A model generated the notes under the pieces. It was not told the origin of the DNA. It made no database searches and saw only the letters and a program-made list of their open reading frames with translations. A stretch of DNA of 64,000 bases from Haliea sp. (GTDB lineage Bacteria; Pseudomonadota; Gammaproteobacteria; Pseudomonadales; Halieaceae), in assembly GCA_024642245.1 (NCBI GenBank), contig JAHEBM010000004.1, positions 1 through 64,000 on the forward strand, read 5' to 3'. A program made the translations under genes and the position numbers. Positions 15,745 through 23,423 of this stretch are shown here, one piece after another. Every line of letters starts with the position of its first letter. Position 1 is the first letter of the stretch.

Positions 15745-17250
15745 ATGGTGCAAGCGAAAATCAAGTCACCACAACCCTACGCCCGGTCGAAACCTCGCTC
15801 CGGCTTTGACTGGTCCCAGTACCGCCCCGGGGAGTTTTACGACGAGATAGTTACCCGCTCGGGCAAGGCGCGTCCCGCCACCCGAAGCCTGGTGGAATTC
15901 ATTCGCAAGCAGAGTATCAAGCACCTGGTGTCCCGTCAGCAGGCGGCAGACCTGGCTATCCAGGAAATGGGTGTCTCCTTTACGGTTTACAGCGAGGGCC
16001 AGAATATTGACCGCGCCTGGCCGATGGACATCATCCCGCGCATCATCCCCCTGCAGGAGTGGCGGATGCTGGAGCAGGGCCTGGTGCAGCGACTGACCGC
16101 CCTGAACATGTTCATCGATGATATCTACAACAAGCAGCAGATTCTCAAGGACAAGGTGGTCCCTCAGGAGATTATTGACAGCTCCCCGGAATTTCTCAAG
16201 CAATGCGTTGGCGCGAAGCCGCGCTACGGGGTCTGGTCCCATATTTGCGGCTCGGACCTGGTGCGCGACAGTGACGGCACAGTCTATGTGCTGGAGGACA
16301 ATCTGCGGGTCCCCTCGGGGGTCTCCTATATGCTGGAGAACCGGGCGATTTCCAAGCGGGTCCTGCCGCAGCTGTTTGACCGCAACTCTATCCAGCCGGT
16401 CGCTGACTATCCCTCGCAGTTGTTCGATATGCTGGCATCGCTGTCGCCCCGGGCGGTCAAGCATCCCGAGATCGTGGTGATGACGCCGGGGGTCTTCAAC
16501 TCGGCCTATTTCGAACACGCCTACCTGGCCCAGCGCATGGGGGCAGAACTGGTCGAGGGAGCCGACCTGGTGGTCGGCAGTGACGACAAGGTCTATATGA
16601 AGACAATACGCGGCTTGTCCCAGGTGGACGTGGTTTACCGCCGCATCAATGATGATTACCTCGATCCCGAGGTGTTCCGGCCCGAGTCCACCCTGGGTAC
16701 GCCAGGCCTGTTTCGCGCCTGGCGCAAGGGCAATGTGGGTCTGGCCAATGCGCCCGGTGCCGGGGTTGCCGACGACAAGGTCATTTATACCTTTGTGCCG
16801 GCGATCATAAAATACTACCTGGACCAGGATCCGATAATACCGAATGTCCCATCGTTCCTCTGCGTCAACAGCAAGCATCGCAAGCATGTACTCGAGAATC
16901 TCGCCAGCATGGTGGTAAAGCCGGCCAACGAGTCGGGTGGCTATGGCATGCTGGTGGGGCCCGCCTCGACCAGGAAAGAGCGGGCGCTGTTTGCCGAGCT
17001 GATCAAGAAGAACCCACGCAATTACATGGCGCAGCCGGCCCTGAAATTATCCACGGCTCCCACCCTGTGCGGCAATAATGTAGAGCCCCGTCACCTGGAC
17101 CTGCGCCCCTTTATCCTGCAGGGTAAAAGTCACTATGTCACCCCCGGTGGATTAACCAGGGTGGCATTGCGCAAGGGTTCGCTGGTGGTAAATTCCTCCC
17201 AGGGCGGCGGCAGCAAGGACACCTGGATCGTCGACACGGAGGCGCGCTGA
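15745..17250 (+). CDS. Circularly permuted ATP-grasp type 2 family protein
   Basis: This 501-residue protein matches the DUF404/DUF407 (CP_ATPgrasp_2) family throughout: YGVWSHICGSDLVRDSDG, VLEDNLRVPSGVSYMLENR, DDKVYMKTI, and MVVKPANESGGYGMLVGP near 390, with the nucleotide-binding lysine in the last segment. Families of this kind are predicted ATP-dependent carboxylate-amine ligases that make short peptide-like bonds; no member-specific substrate is visible. A strong GGAGG lies 12 nt before the ATG. The stop overlaps the next start (TGATG), and the pair is a conserved two-gene unit across bacteria. Confidence 0.9.
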   Translation: MVQAKIKSPQPYARSKPRSGFDWSQYRPGEFYDEIVTRSGKARPATRSLVEFIRKQSIKHLVSRQQAADLAIQEMGVSFTVYSEGQNIDRAWPMDIIPRIIPLQEWRMLEQGLVQRLTALNMFIDDIYNKQQILKDKVVPQEIIDSSPEFLKQCVGAKPRYGVWSHICGSDLVRDSDGTVYVLEDNLRVPSGVSYMLENRAISKRVLPQLFDRNSIQPVADYPSQLFDMLASLSPRAVKHPEIVVMTPGVFNSAYFEHAYLAQRMGAELVEGADLVVGSDDKVYMKTIRGLSQVDVVYRRINDDYLDPEVFRPESTLGTPGLFRAWRKGNVGLANAPGAGVADDKVIYTFVPAIIKYYLDQDPIIPNVPSFLCVNSKHRKHVLENLASMVVKPANESGGYGMLVGPASTRKERALFAELIKKNPRNYMAQPALKLSTAPTLCGNNVEPRHLDLRPFILQGKSHYVTPGGLTRVALRKGSLVVNSSQGGGSKDTWIVDTEAR

Positions 17251-18185
17251 TGTTAGCCAGAACTGCAGAACGGGTATACTGGCTGGGACGCTTCCTGGAG
17301 CGCACCGAAAATACCGCTCGCCTGATCCTCGTGCGCCATCACGCGATTCTCGACCTGCCCCGTGAGGTCCAGCCCAGTTGGGACCTCCTGCTGCACGTGC
17401 TTGGCGCGGAGCAGGGCTTTGCCGCGCTGCGCGGGGTGGCAAACGAAAAAAATATTATCAGTTATGTATTCGGCGAGAGGGAGAACCCGTCCTCCATTAT
17501 CAGTTCGCTGACAGCGGCCCGGGAAAACATGCGCACCACCCGGGAGATAATGCCCAGCGAAACCTGGGAGCGAATCAACAGCCTGTACCTCAGCGTTGCG
17601 CGTCGCAGCCAGAAGGACCTGCCCCGCGGCGTGCGTCACGCCGTGCTTAACAGCATTGTCCAGTCCTGCCAGCAGATCACCGGCATGTTGGCCGGTACGA
17701 TGAACCAGGACGCTGCCTACCAGTTCATCCGTCTCGGCCGCAACCTCGAACGTGCGGACATGAGCACCCGGATTATCGATGCGGCATCAGCAGGCCTTAT
17801 GGGTAAGGCCGAGGATGTTTCTCCCTACCGTAATGTCTTGTGGATCAGCGTGCTGCAGTCATTGAGTGCCTACCAGATGTACCGCCTGAACGTGCAACGT
17901 AATGTCAGTCCCGAGGACGTGCTGGAGTTCCTGTTCCAAAGCACGGTATTTCCCCGCTCGATTGGCCATTGCCTGCAGGAGCTGAAGCACAGTATGCACC
18001 TGTTGCCCGACCACAAGCCCGCCCTGAAAGTCATGGAGCGCGTACAGGCCCGTCTTGCGGCCACCGACTGCAATGGCCTCTCAGGTGACGCCTTGCATGA
18101 GTTTATCGATGAGCTGCAGGTGGAGTTGGAGGCTGTGCACGACGCTATTGTCAGCACCTGGATTGCCCAGGGCGAGCGTCGCTGA
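17250..18185 (+). CDS. Alpha-E domain protein (DUF403)
   Basis: The 311-residue all-helical protein begins MLARTAERVYWLGRFLERTE, the signature of the alpha-E family, and contains NLERADMSTRIID and CLQELKHSMHLLP in the later helices. The biochemical role is unknown. It almost always follows a circularly permuted ATP-grasp gene and is thought to assist it. In many genomes a transglutaminase-like gene and sometimes a protease-like gene complete the operon. Here the next gene is aroG with its own 122-bp leader, so the cluster is the minimal two-gene form. Confidence 0.9.
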   Translation: MLARTAERVYWLGRFLERTENTARLILVRHHAILDLPREVQPSWDLLLHVLGAEQGFAALRGVANEKNIISYVFGERENPSSIISSLTAARENMRTTREIMPSETWERINSLYLSVARRSQKDLPRGVRHAVLNSIVQSCQQITGMLAGTMNQDAAYQFIRLGRNLERADMSTRIIDAASAGLMGKAEDVSPYRNVLWISVLQSLSAYQMYRLNVQRNVSPEDVLEFLFQSTVFPRSIGHCLQELKHSMHLLPDHKPALKVMERVQARLAATDCNGLSGDALHEFIDELQVELEAVHDAIVSTWIAQGERR

Positions 18186-18221
18186 CTCGAACACCCCAGC
18201 TAGAGCAGTACCGCGTACCGG

Positions 18222-18251
18222 CTGCCAAAGACGGCTCATCAGTGTTATATT
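18222..18251 (+). promoter_or_regulatory. Weak candidate promoter for aroG
   Basis: CTGCCA (18222-18227) and TATATT (18246-18251) are 18 nt apart. The -35 is poor. No leader peptide rich in aromatic residues was seen between it and the aroG start. Confidence 0.3.
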
Positions 18252-18307
18252 GCCCGGCTTTTACCCGGGGCGAATCAATCCCCCGGTCTAGCCGAACGGA
18301 ATAGCAA

Positions 18308-19363
18308 ATGAATCCCAGTACCGATGACCTGCGTATTCGCAGGACTAACCAGTTAATCTCACCGGAACAATTGATCGCGGACGTCAGTGTCAGCGATCGT
18401 GCCGCGGAAACCGTCGCAAAGGCCCGCCACGCGATTCATCAGATACTCGCCGGGGAAGACGACCGCCTGCTGGTTGTCGTGGGACCCTGCTCCATTCACG
18501 ATCCCATCGCAGCACTGGAGTATGCCGCCTTGCTGAAAGCCGCGGCGGACAAGGTCAGCCAGGATGTCTTTGTGGTGATGCGCGTCTATTTTGAAAAGCC
18601 GCGTACCACCGTTGGCTGGAAAGGGCTCATAAATGACCCTGACCTGAACAATACTTTCCAGATCAACAAGGGCCTGCACCTGGCGCGACAACTGTTGCTG
18701 GATCTGGCCGAACTGGGTCTTCCCACCGGCACCGAGTACCTGGACCTGATCAGCCCGCAGTACTACGCCGATCTTGTTTCGTGGGGGGCCATCGGTGCGC
18801 GCACAACCGAGAGCCAGACACACCGCGAGCTGGCTTCGGGTTTATCCTGCCCGGTGGGCTTTAAAAATGCGACTGACGGCGACATCCAGGTGGCCGTCGA
18901 CGCCATCAAGTCAGCTTCCCAGCCGCACCACTTCCTGTCCGTCACCAAGCAGGGGCATTCGGCTATTTTCCAGACAGCGGGAAACGAGGACTGTCATGTG
19001 ATCCTGCGCGGTGGCAAGCATCCGAATTACGACATGTTCTCGGTGGATGATGCCAGTACGCTGCTGGCCAAAGCCGGGCTGCCGGCGCGTATCATGATCG
19101 ATGCCAGTCACGCCAATAGCAGGAAGATACCCGCGCGGCAGATCGACGTGGCCAGCGATATAGCGACGCAGGTGGCGCGTGGCAGTAGCAATATTTTCGG
19201 CCTGATGCTTGAAAGTAACCTGGTGGAAGGGCGCCAGGATGTCGTGGATGGGCAAACGCTGACCTATGGCCAGAGTATCACCGACCCCTGCATAAACTGG
19301 CAGGATACCGAATCACTACTGCAGGAGCTCGCCACTGCCGCGCGCCTGCGCCGCGAGAGGTAA
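18308..19363 (+). CDS. aroG: 3-deoxy-7-phosphoheptulonate synthase, class I (AroG/AroF/AroH type)
   Basis: The 351-residue enzyme condenses phosphoenolpyruvate and erythrose 4-phosphate, the first step of the shikimate pathway. The length fits the E. coli-type class I-alpha group. VVGPCSIHDPIAALEYA carries the metal-binding Cys; MRVYFEKPRTTVGWKGLIND, GARTTESQTHRELASGLS and MIDASHANSRK are the conserved active-site segments. The feedback specificity (Phe, Tyr or Trp) cannot be assigned by inspection, so the symbol marks the family. An LLM oxidoreductase gene follows after only 5 nt, a spacing that suggests co-transcription although the pathways are unrelated. Confidence 0.93.
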   Translation: MNPSTDDLRIRRTNQLISPEQLIADVSVSDRAAETVAKARHAIHQILAGEDDRLLVVVGPCSIHDPIAALEYAALLKAAADKVSQDVFVVMRVYFEKPRTTVGWKGLINDPDLNNTFQINKGLHLARQLLLDLAELGLPTGTEYLDLISPQYYADLVSWGAIGARTTESQTHRELASGLSCPVGFKNATDGDIQVAVDAIKSASQPHHFLSVTKQGHSAIFQTAGNEDCHVILRGGKHPNYDMFSVDDASTLLAKAGLPARIMIDASHANSRKIPARQIDVASDIATQVARGSSNIFGLMLESNLVEGRQDVVDGQTLTYGQSITDPCINWQDTESLLQELATAARLRRER

Positions 19364-19368
19364 ATTCC

Positions 19369-20226
19369 ATGCACCTGGGTTTCAGTTCGATGAATACGGC
19401 GGACGATCCCGCCCCGGACCTGTTGGCTTCAACGCTGGAGGAGGCCGGCTTTGAGTCGCTGTGGTATGGCGAGCACAGCCATATTCCCGTCTCTCGCAAG
19501 ACCCCGTATCCCGCGGGAGGAGAGTTGCCCGCGCCCTACCGCAAGATGATGGACCCGTATGTCTCACTGATGGCCGCCGCCGCCGTCACCCGGGAACTCA
19601 GGCTGGGTACCGGTATTGCCCTGCTCATGGAGCGGGAGTTATTTTCCCAGGCCAAGACCATCGCCACCCTGGACCGCCTGTCCGGGGGGCGCGTGTTGAT
19701 AGGCTGCGGTGTGGGCTGGAACGAGGAGGAATTCAACAACGCGACCAGCCTGCCCTGGAACCGGCGTTACCTGGCCCTGCGCGAAACCGTTGCGGCCCAG
19801 CGCGCGCTGTACAGCGACCCGGAGCCGGAATATCACGGGGAGTTGATTGATTTCGACCCGGTCTGGTTCGACCCGAAACCTGTGCGCCGGGAAGGCCCGC
19901 CGGTGATTCTTGGCGCCATGGGTCCGCTCGGGCTCAGGCACGCGGCGAGCTGGGCCGATGGCTGGATGCCGGTGGACGTGGCCCTGCCCGATGTGCAGCA
20001 GGCCATCGTCGATTTTCGCCAGCTTGTGCGGGACCATGACCGCAATCCGGACGACGTCGAGATCACGCTGGTCGTCATGTCCGAGGTGACTTCTGACCTG
20101 CTCAAGACCTACCGGGATATGGGCATACACCGCTGCAATATCGGCGTCGGCATGCAAAACTGGGACAAGCCTGAAATGGTAATGCCCATGATCGAACAGT
20201 TTTCCCGGCTTATCCCAGAGCTGTAG
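19369..20226 (+). CDS. LLM-class (luciferase-like) flavin/F420-type oxidoreductase
   Basis: The 285-residue protein has the bacterial luciferase-like TIM barrel: MHLGFSSMNTADDPAPDL, an early SLWYGEHSHIPVS strand, RLGTGIALLMERELFSQAKTIATLDRLSGGRVLIGCGVGWNEEEF, and the closing MGIHRCNIGVG. It resembles the 'probable F420-dependent' TIGR03619 group. Such enzymes use FMN or F420 to oxidise or reduce small organic molecules. F420 synthesis is uncommon in Gammaproteobacteria, so FMN is possible. The gene lies 5 nt after aroG, and its 3' end overlaps the convergent perM-like gene by 17 nt. Confidence 0.85.
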   Translation: MHLGFSSMNTADDPAPDLLASTLEEAGFESLWYGEHSHIPVSRKTPYPAGGELPAPYRKMMDPYVSLMAAAAVTRELRLGTGIALLMERELFSQAKTIATLDRLSGGRVLIGCGVGWNEEEFNNATSLPWNRRYLALRETVAAQRALYSDPEPEYHGELIDFDPVWFDPKPVRREGPPVILGAMGPLGLRHAASWADGWMPVDVALPDVQQAIVDFRQLVRDHDRNPDDVEITLVVMSEVTSDLLKTYRDMGIHRCNIGVGMQNWDKPEMVMPMIEQFSRLIPEL

Positions 20227-21355
20227 TCTCGCCCAGTGGCTGGCTTTCCGGCGGCGCCTGGGTATTGGGCTGGGTATCGATTGCTGTTTGCTCCATCCAG
20301 CTGTTGAACAACTTGTACCAGATGGCAAGTACCACCGCTCCGGCAAAGAGGCCGATGATGCCGCCGGATATCATGCCGCCGATAGCGCCTATCAGGATGA
20401 TCGGCATCGGGATATCCAGCCCCCGGCCCATCAACAGGGGTTTGAGGAAGGTGTCGCTGAAGCCAGCCAAAAGCATCCAGCCGGCGAAAATACTGGCCGG
20501 TGTGGTAGCAAAATTGGAGAAAGCATACAGAATGATCGGTCCGGCCACGATGATGGTCGGCAACTGCGCAACGGCCAGCAGCAGGATCAGGGCAGACCAG
20601 ACAGACGCGCCGGGGATGCCCATGATAAACAGGCCGATAGCGCACAGGGACGTTTGAATCACGGCGACACCGACAACACCCTGTAGCACGCTGCGCACCG
20701 TGGCAACGCACATCCTGGCCCAATCGCCGCCGGGTTTAATGCCGGCGAGCCGGACAAATATCCGGTGTGCGGCCTTGCTCGAACTGTCCGCATAGGCCAT
20801 GAACCCCCCGGCTATCACCAGCGAGACAATAAACATCAGCACATCGACCAGCCCTTTTCCCAGCGCGCTTGCCGCATGAGTCGCGATACCCTTCAGCCTG
20901 GGAGCGGCCTGTGACACGGCCTCCTGCAGGTTATTGTGCGCCAGCGACCAGGCCTCGTAGACACGCTCACCCACCAGGGGCCAGCCGGCCACTGCTTCAC
21001 TGGGGCCGGGTATTTGCAGCTGCCCGCTGCTCAACTGGTCTGAAATGGTCTTTGCGCTTCGCAGCAGTGCGTCGGTGAGCTGGTAACAGGGCATCACCAG
21101 GATCAGGATGAGGGCCAGGGTGAGCAGAGCGGCCGCCAGCCCGCGCCGCCCGCCCAGCCAGCGCTCGATGCGCAGGGTCAGGGGAAACGCGGCAATTGCG
21201 ATGATGCCTCCCCAGGCCAGGGGAATGAGGAATGGCCTGACAATATCGAACGTCATCAACAAGAGGAGGAAAATAAGGCCAATCCGCAGGGCGGACTCCA
21301 CCATGTTGCGTACAAAGAGCCTGTCAAACGCGGTATCGGGTGGTGGCGTCGCCAT
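20210..21355 (-). CDS. PerM/AI-2E family membrane transporter
   Basis: The 381-residue protein has paired N-terminal hydrophobic segments (LIFLLLLMTFDIVRPFLIPL and GIIAIAAFPLT), a central hydrophilic region (about 95-190) and a C-terminal block of helices with IPGASVWSALILLLAVAQLP and ILIGAIGGMISGGIIGLF, the layout of the AI-2E/PerM (DUF20) family. Members are proposed exporters of quorum signals or Na+/H+ antiporters; the substrate here is unknown. The ATG at 21355 is preceded by AAGGAGG at the correct distance (6 nt), so the ATG two codons upstream is not favoured. The last 17 nt overlap the convergent LLM gene. Confidence 0.86.
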   Translation of the reverse strand: MATPPPDTAFDRLFVRNMVESALRIGLIFLLLLMTFDIVRPFLIPLAWGGIIAIAAFPLTLRIERWLGGRRGLAAALLTLALILILVMPCYQLTDALLRSAKTISDQLSSGQLQIPGPSEAVAGWPLVGERVYEAWSLAHNNLQEAVSQAAPRLKGIATHAASALGKGLVDVLMFIVSLVIAGGFMAYADSSSKAAHRIFVRLAGIKPGGDWARMCVATVRSVLQGVVGVAVIQTSLCAIGLFIMGIPGASVWSALILLLAVAQLPTIIVAGPIILYAFSNFATTPASIFAGWMLLAGFSDTFLKPLLMGRGLDIPMPIILIGAIGGMISGGIIGLFAGAVVLAIWYKLFNSWMEQTAIDTQPNTQAPPESQPLGETTALG

Positions 21356-21556
21356 TGTCATCCTCCTTGGTATTACTTGTGAATGGTGCCCAGCGGCCAT
21401 GTGCGCCTGCCGTGGCTCTGTTCGCCATCGCCGTGAACCCCGGGGGTCATATTGCCCGTGGCGGGCCACCGCTGGATTTCGGGCGATAGTAACTCATGCG
21501 TGCCGCTTCACCTAACTGTGCTAACGTGTCTGGGACCTTACAGCGGATTCACGCCC

Positions 21557-22222
21557 ATGACGGTTAAAGAACGCGGCGCGATGGTCTCGGCCTACCGCCA
21601 GATGGCTGCATCGGGCCTGGGCATCGGAAGTTCCGGTAACCTGTCGCAGCGAATTCATAAGGGTATGCTGATTACGCCTACCGGACTTACCCCGGCAGCA
21701 ATGGAACCCTCGCACCTGGTGGAAATGACACTCTCCGGGGAGTTGGCCGCAGGGCAATTGCTACCCTCCAGCGAGTGGCACCTGCACGCGGCAATTTACC
21801 TGGCTCGCCCGGATATCGGGGCAGTCGTTCACTGCCACTCCCGTCACGCTACTATCCTGGCGTGTGCACAGCGACCCATTCCGGCGGTACATTACATGAT
21901 TGCCGCCACGGGCCTGGATGAAATTCCCATAGCGCCCTACGCCACATTTGGAACACCCGCTCTGGCGGCCTCCGCCGTGACGGCCATGGGAGAGCATGGG
22001 CTTGCATGTCTTTTAGCCAATCACGGCCAGGTGGCGGCCGGGAAGCACCTGGCCCAGGCCCTGAGGGTGGCCCAGGAGCTGGAGGAGCTGGCGGCCATTT
22101 ACTGCGGCACCCTGGCTATCGGTGGTGGCAAAGTATTGTCAGCCGGGGCCATGGCCGAGGTGCGCGCGGCATTTGCGACCTATGGCCAGCAGCACTCGAC
22201 GCCGAACAGCGACGAACGCTAG
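21557..22222 (+). CDS. Class II aldolase/adducin family protein (FucA/AraD-like)
   Basis: The 221-residue protein has the class II aldolase fold: GIGSSGNLSQRI for phosphate binding, then HCHSRHAT with two zinc-ligand histidines, and a third in LLANHGQVAAG. The acid/base glutamate is likely the one in SSEWHLHAAIY. The family cleaves or epimerises sugar phosphates such as fuculose 1-phosphate or ribulose 5-phosphate, usually in the cytoplasm. The ATG at 21557 is the first with family similarity; the 35 upstream codons are not homologous. No sugar kinase or isomerase gene is nearby, so the substrate is open. It converges with the DUF481 gene, with a 4-nt overlap of stops. Confidence 0.88.
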   Translation: MTVKERGAMVSAYRQMAASGLGIGSSGNLSQRIHKGMLITPTGLTPAAMEPSHLVEMTLSGELAAGQLLPSSEWHLHAAIYLARPDIGAVVHCHSRHATILACAQRPIPAVHYMIAATGLDEIPIAPYATFGTPALAASAVTAMGEHGLACLLANHGQVAAGKHLAQALRVAQELEELAAIYCGTLAIGGGKVLSAGAMAEVRAAFATYGQQHSTPNSDER

Positions 22223-23241
22223 AACTCCCAACCCATTCCCGTGGTGAGCCCATAGTCCACATTGTTTGAGTCGGCCTGGTTGTCGTAAGTGCCGTAGGCG
22301 GTAATGTCCAGGAATAAGTCCTCGATCAGTTCCCAGCGCAGGCGTATGTCGGAACTGCTGCGCAGTCGGCCGCTGTCGGTCACGCTCGGATACAGATTGA
22401 GGCCCAAATCCAGGTCCAGCTCCGGGGTGTCCAGGCGCCACGCCAGGAAGCGTGACGAGAGGTAGAGCTCGATATTCTGGTCCTCGCCCTGGTTCTTTGT
22501 CTGTTCGGTGATTAGCTGTAGTCCGGCCACGCCTATCAGGCGATTTTTCTGGCTCTCCATAAAGAACGTGCCTATGCCCATTCCCGCGCTGATCCGGTGT
22601 TCCAGGCCCAGCTCATCGTTGGTCTCGTAGCCGCCGAAAGTAGACCGGAACACGTTATCGCGCGAAGTCCAGATGGCGCGGTCCAGGTCCAGCTTGCTAC
22701 TGCTGGTGGAATCGTCATTGGAGTCGGTCATGCTTGCCCGTCCGGTCAGCGAGTTACGGCTCTTCTCGTTCTCATAGCCGATGGAGGTGTTCAACGATGT
22801 CTGGGCAGTGGAATTGGCCTTGGTGTAGGAATAACCGGCCGAGAAGTAGATGTCCAACCGGTCGACGATTGTTTTCTCGATCGGGCGAATCTGTACGATC
22901 TGCAGGGCGTCAAACCTGTACTGGCCCTCCAGGTCCATGACGATGACCTGGCCGGGGCGTTCGGGGGGCTGCACCGATCCGAGGTAGCGCGCGCCGCTAC
23001 TGAGCCGTATTTCGTAAAAGTATTCGCTTTCCAGGTTGGCTATATCCTGCCATTCGATCCTGATAGTGCCCATCGCGTCTGTGCTGAATTCCAGAATGCC
23101 GCCTTCCAGCGATTTCACCTCTCCCGTGATCCTGTCTCCATTATAGAGCGTTACCACGTCGGTTTTTTCCTTGGCCTGCGCTTGCGAAACGACTGTGCAG
23201 AACAGCAGCAGGATAAAACAGGCTAGTTGTTTTGGTTTCAC
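22219..23241 (-). CDS. DUF481 outer-membrane beta-barrel protein
   Basis: The 340-residue protein has a signal peptide (about 1-23, ending AQA), then a small soluble domain (VVTLYNGDRITGEVKSLEGG, an Sm-like strand pattern common before DUF481) and a barrel of alternating amphipathic strands from about residue 125 to the terminal GMGWEF. The terminal aromatic fits an outer-membrane protein. The function of DUF481 proteins is unknown; some respond to salt or envelope stress. It is divergent from crbS, with a 182-bp shared upstream region. Confidence 0.86.
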   Translation of the reverse strand: MKPKQLACFILLLFCTVVSQAQAKEKTDVVTLYNGDRITGEVKSLEGGILEFSTDAMGTIRIEWQDIANLESEYFYEIRLSSGARYLGSVQPPERPGQVIVMDLEGQYRFDALQIVQIRPIEKTIVDRLDIYFSAGYSYTKANSTAQTSLNTSIGYENEKSRNSLTGRASMTDSNDDSTSSSKLDLDRAIWTSRDNVFRSTFGGYETNDELGLEHRISAGMGIGTFFMESQKNRLIGVAGLQLITEQTKNQGEDQNIELYLSSRFLAWRLDTPELDLDLGLNLYPSVTDSGRLRSSSDIRLRWELIEDLFLDITAYGTYDNQADSNNVDYGLTTGMGWEF

Positions 23242-23348
23242 GACAAGCTCCGGCTTGTTATTTTTGGTTTGTGCAGGGCGTCATAATAATGGATTTGCAG
23301 GCCCACTGCTTGTATTGGGCGCGTTTGGTGCAAGTTAATGGCTGCCCG

Positions 23349-23375
23349 TGCCGGGCAAATTCTCTTGCCCGGGCA
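23349..23375 (+). other. GC-rich hairpin in the crbS leader
   Basis: TGCCGGGCAA (23349-23358) pairs with TTGCCCGGGCA (23365-23375) around an ATTCTC loop with one bulged base. It lies 49-75 nt upstream of the crbS ATG. No U-tract follows; it may be a leader structure or part of an operator. Confidence 0.4.
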
Positions 23376-23423
23376 TCCCTGCTATGCTGTTGTCCTCGAC
23401 CGGAACCGGCCCGCATTCAGCCC

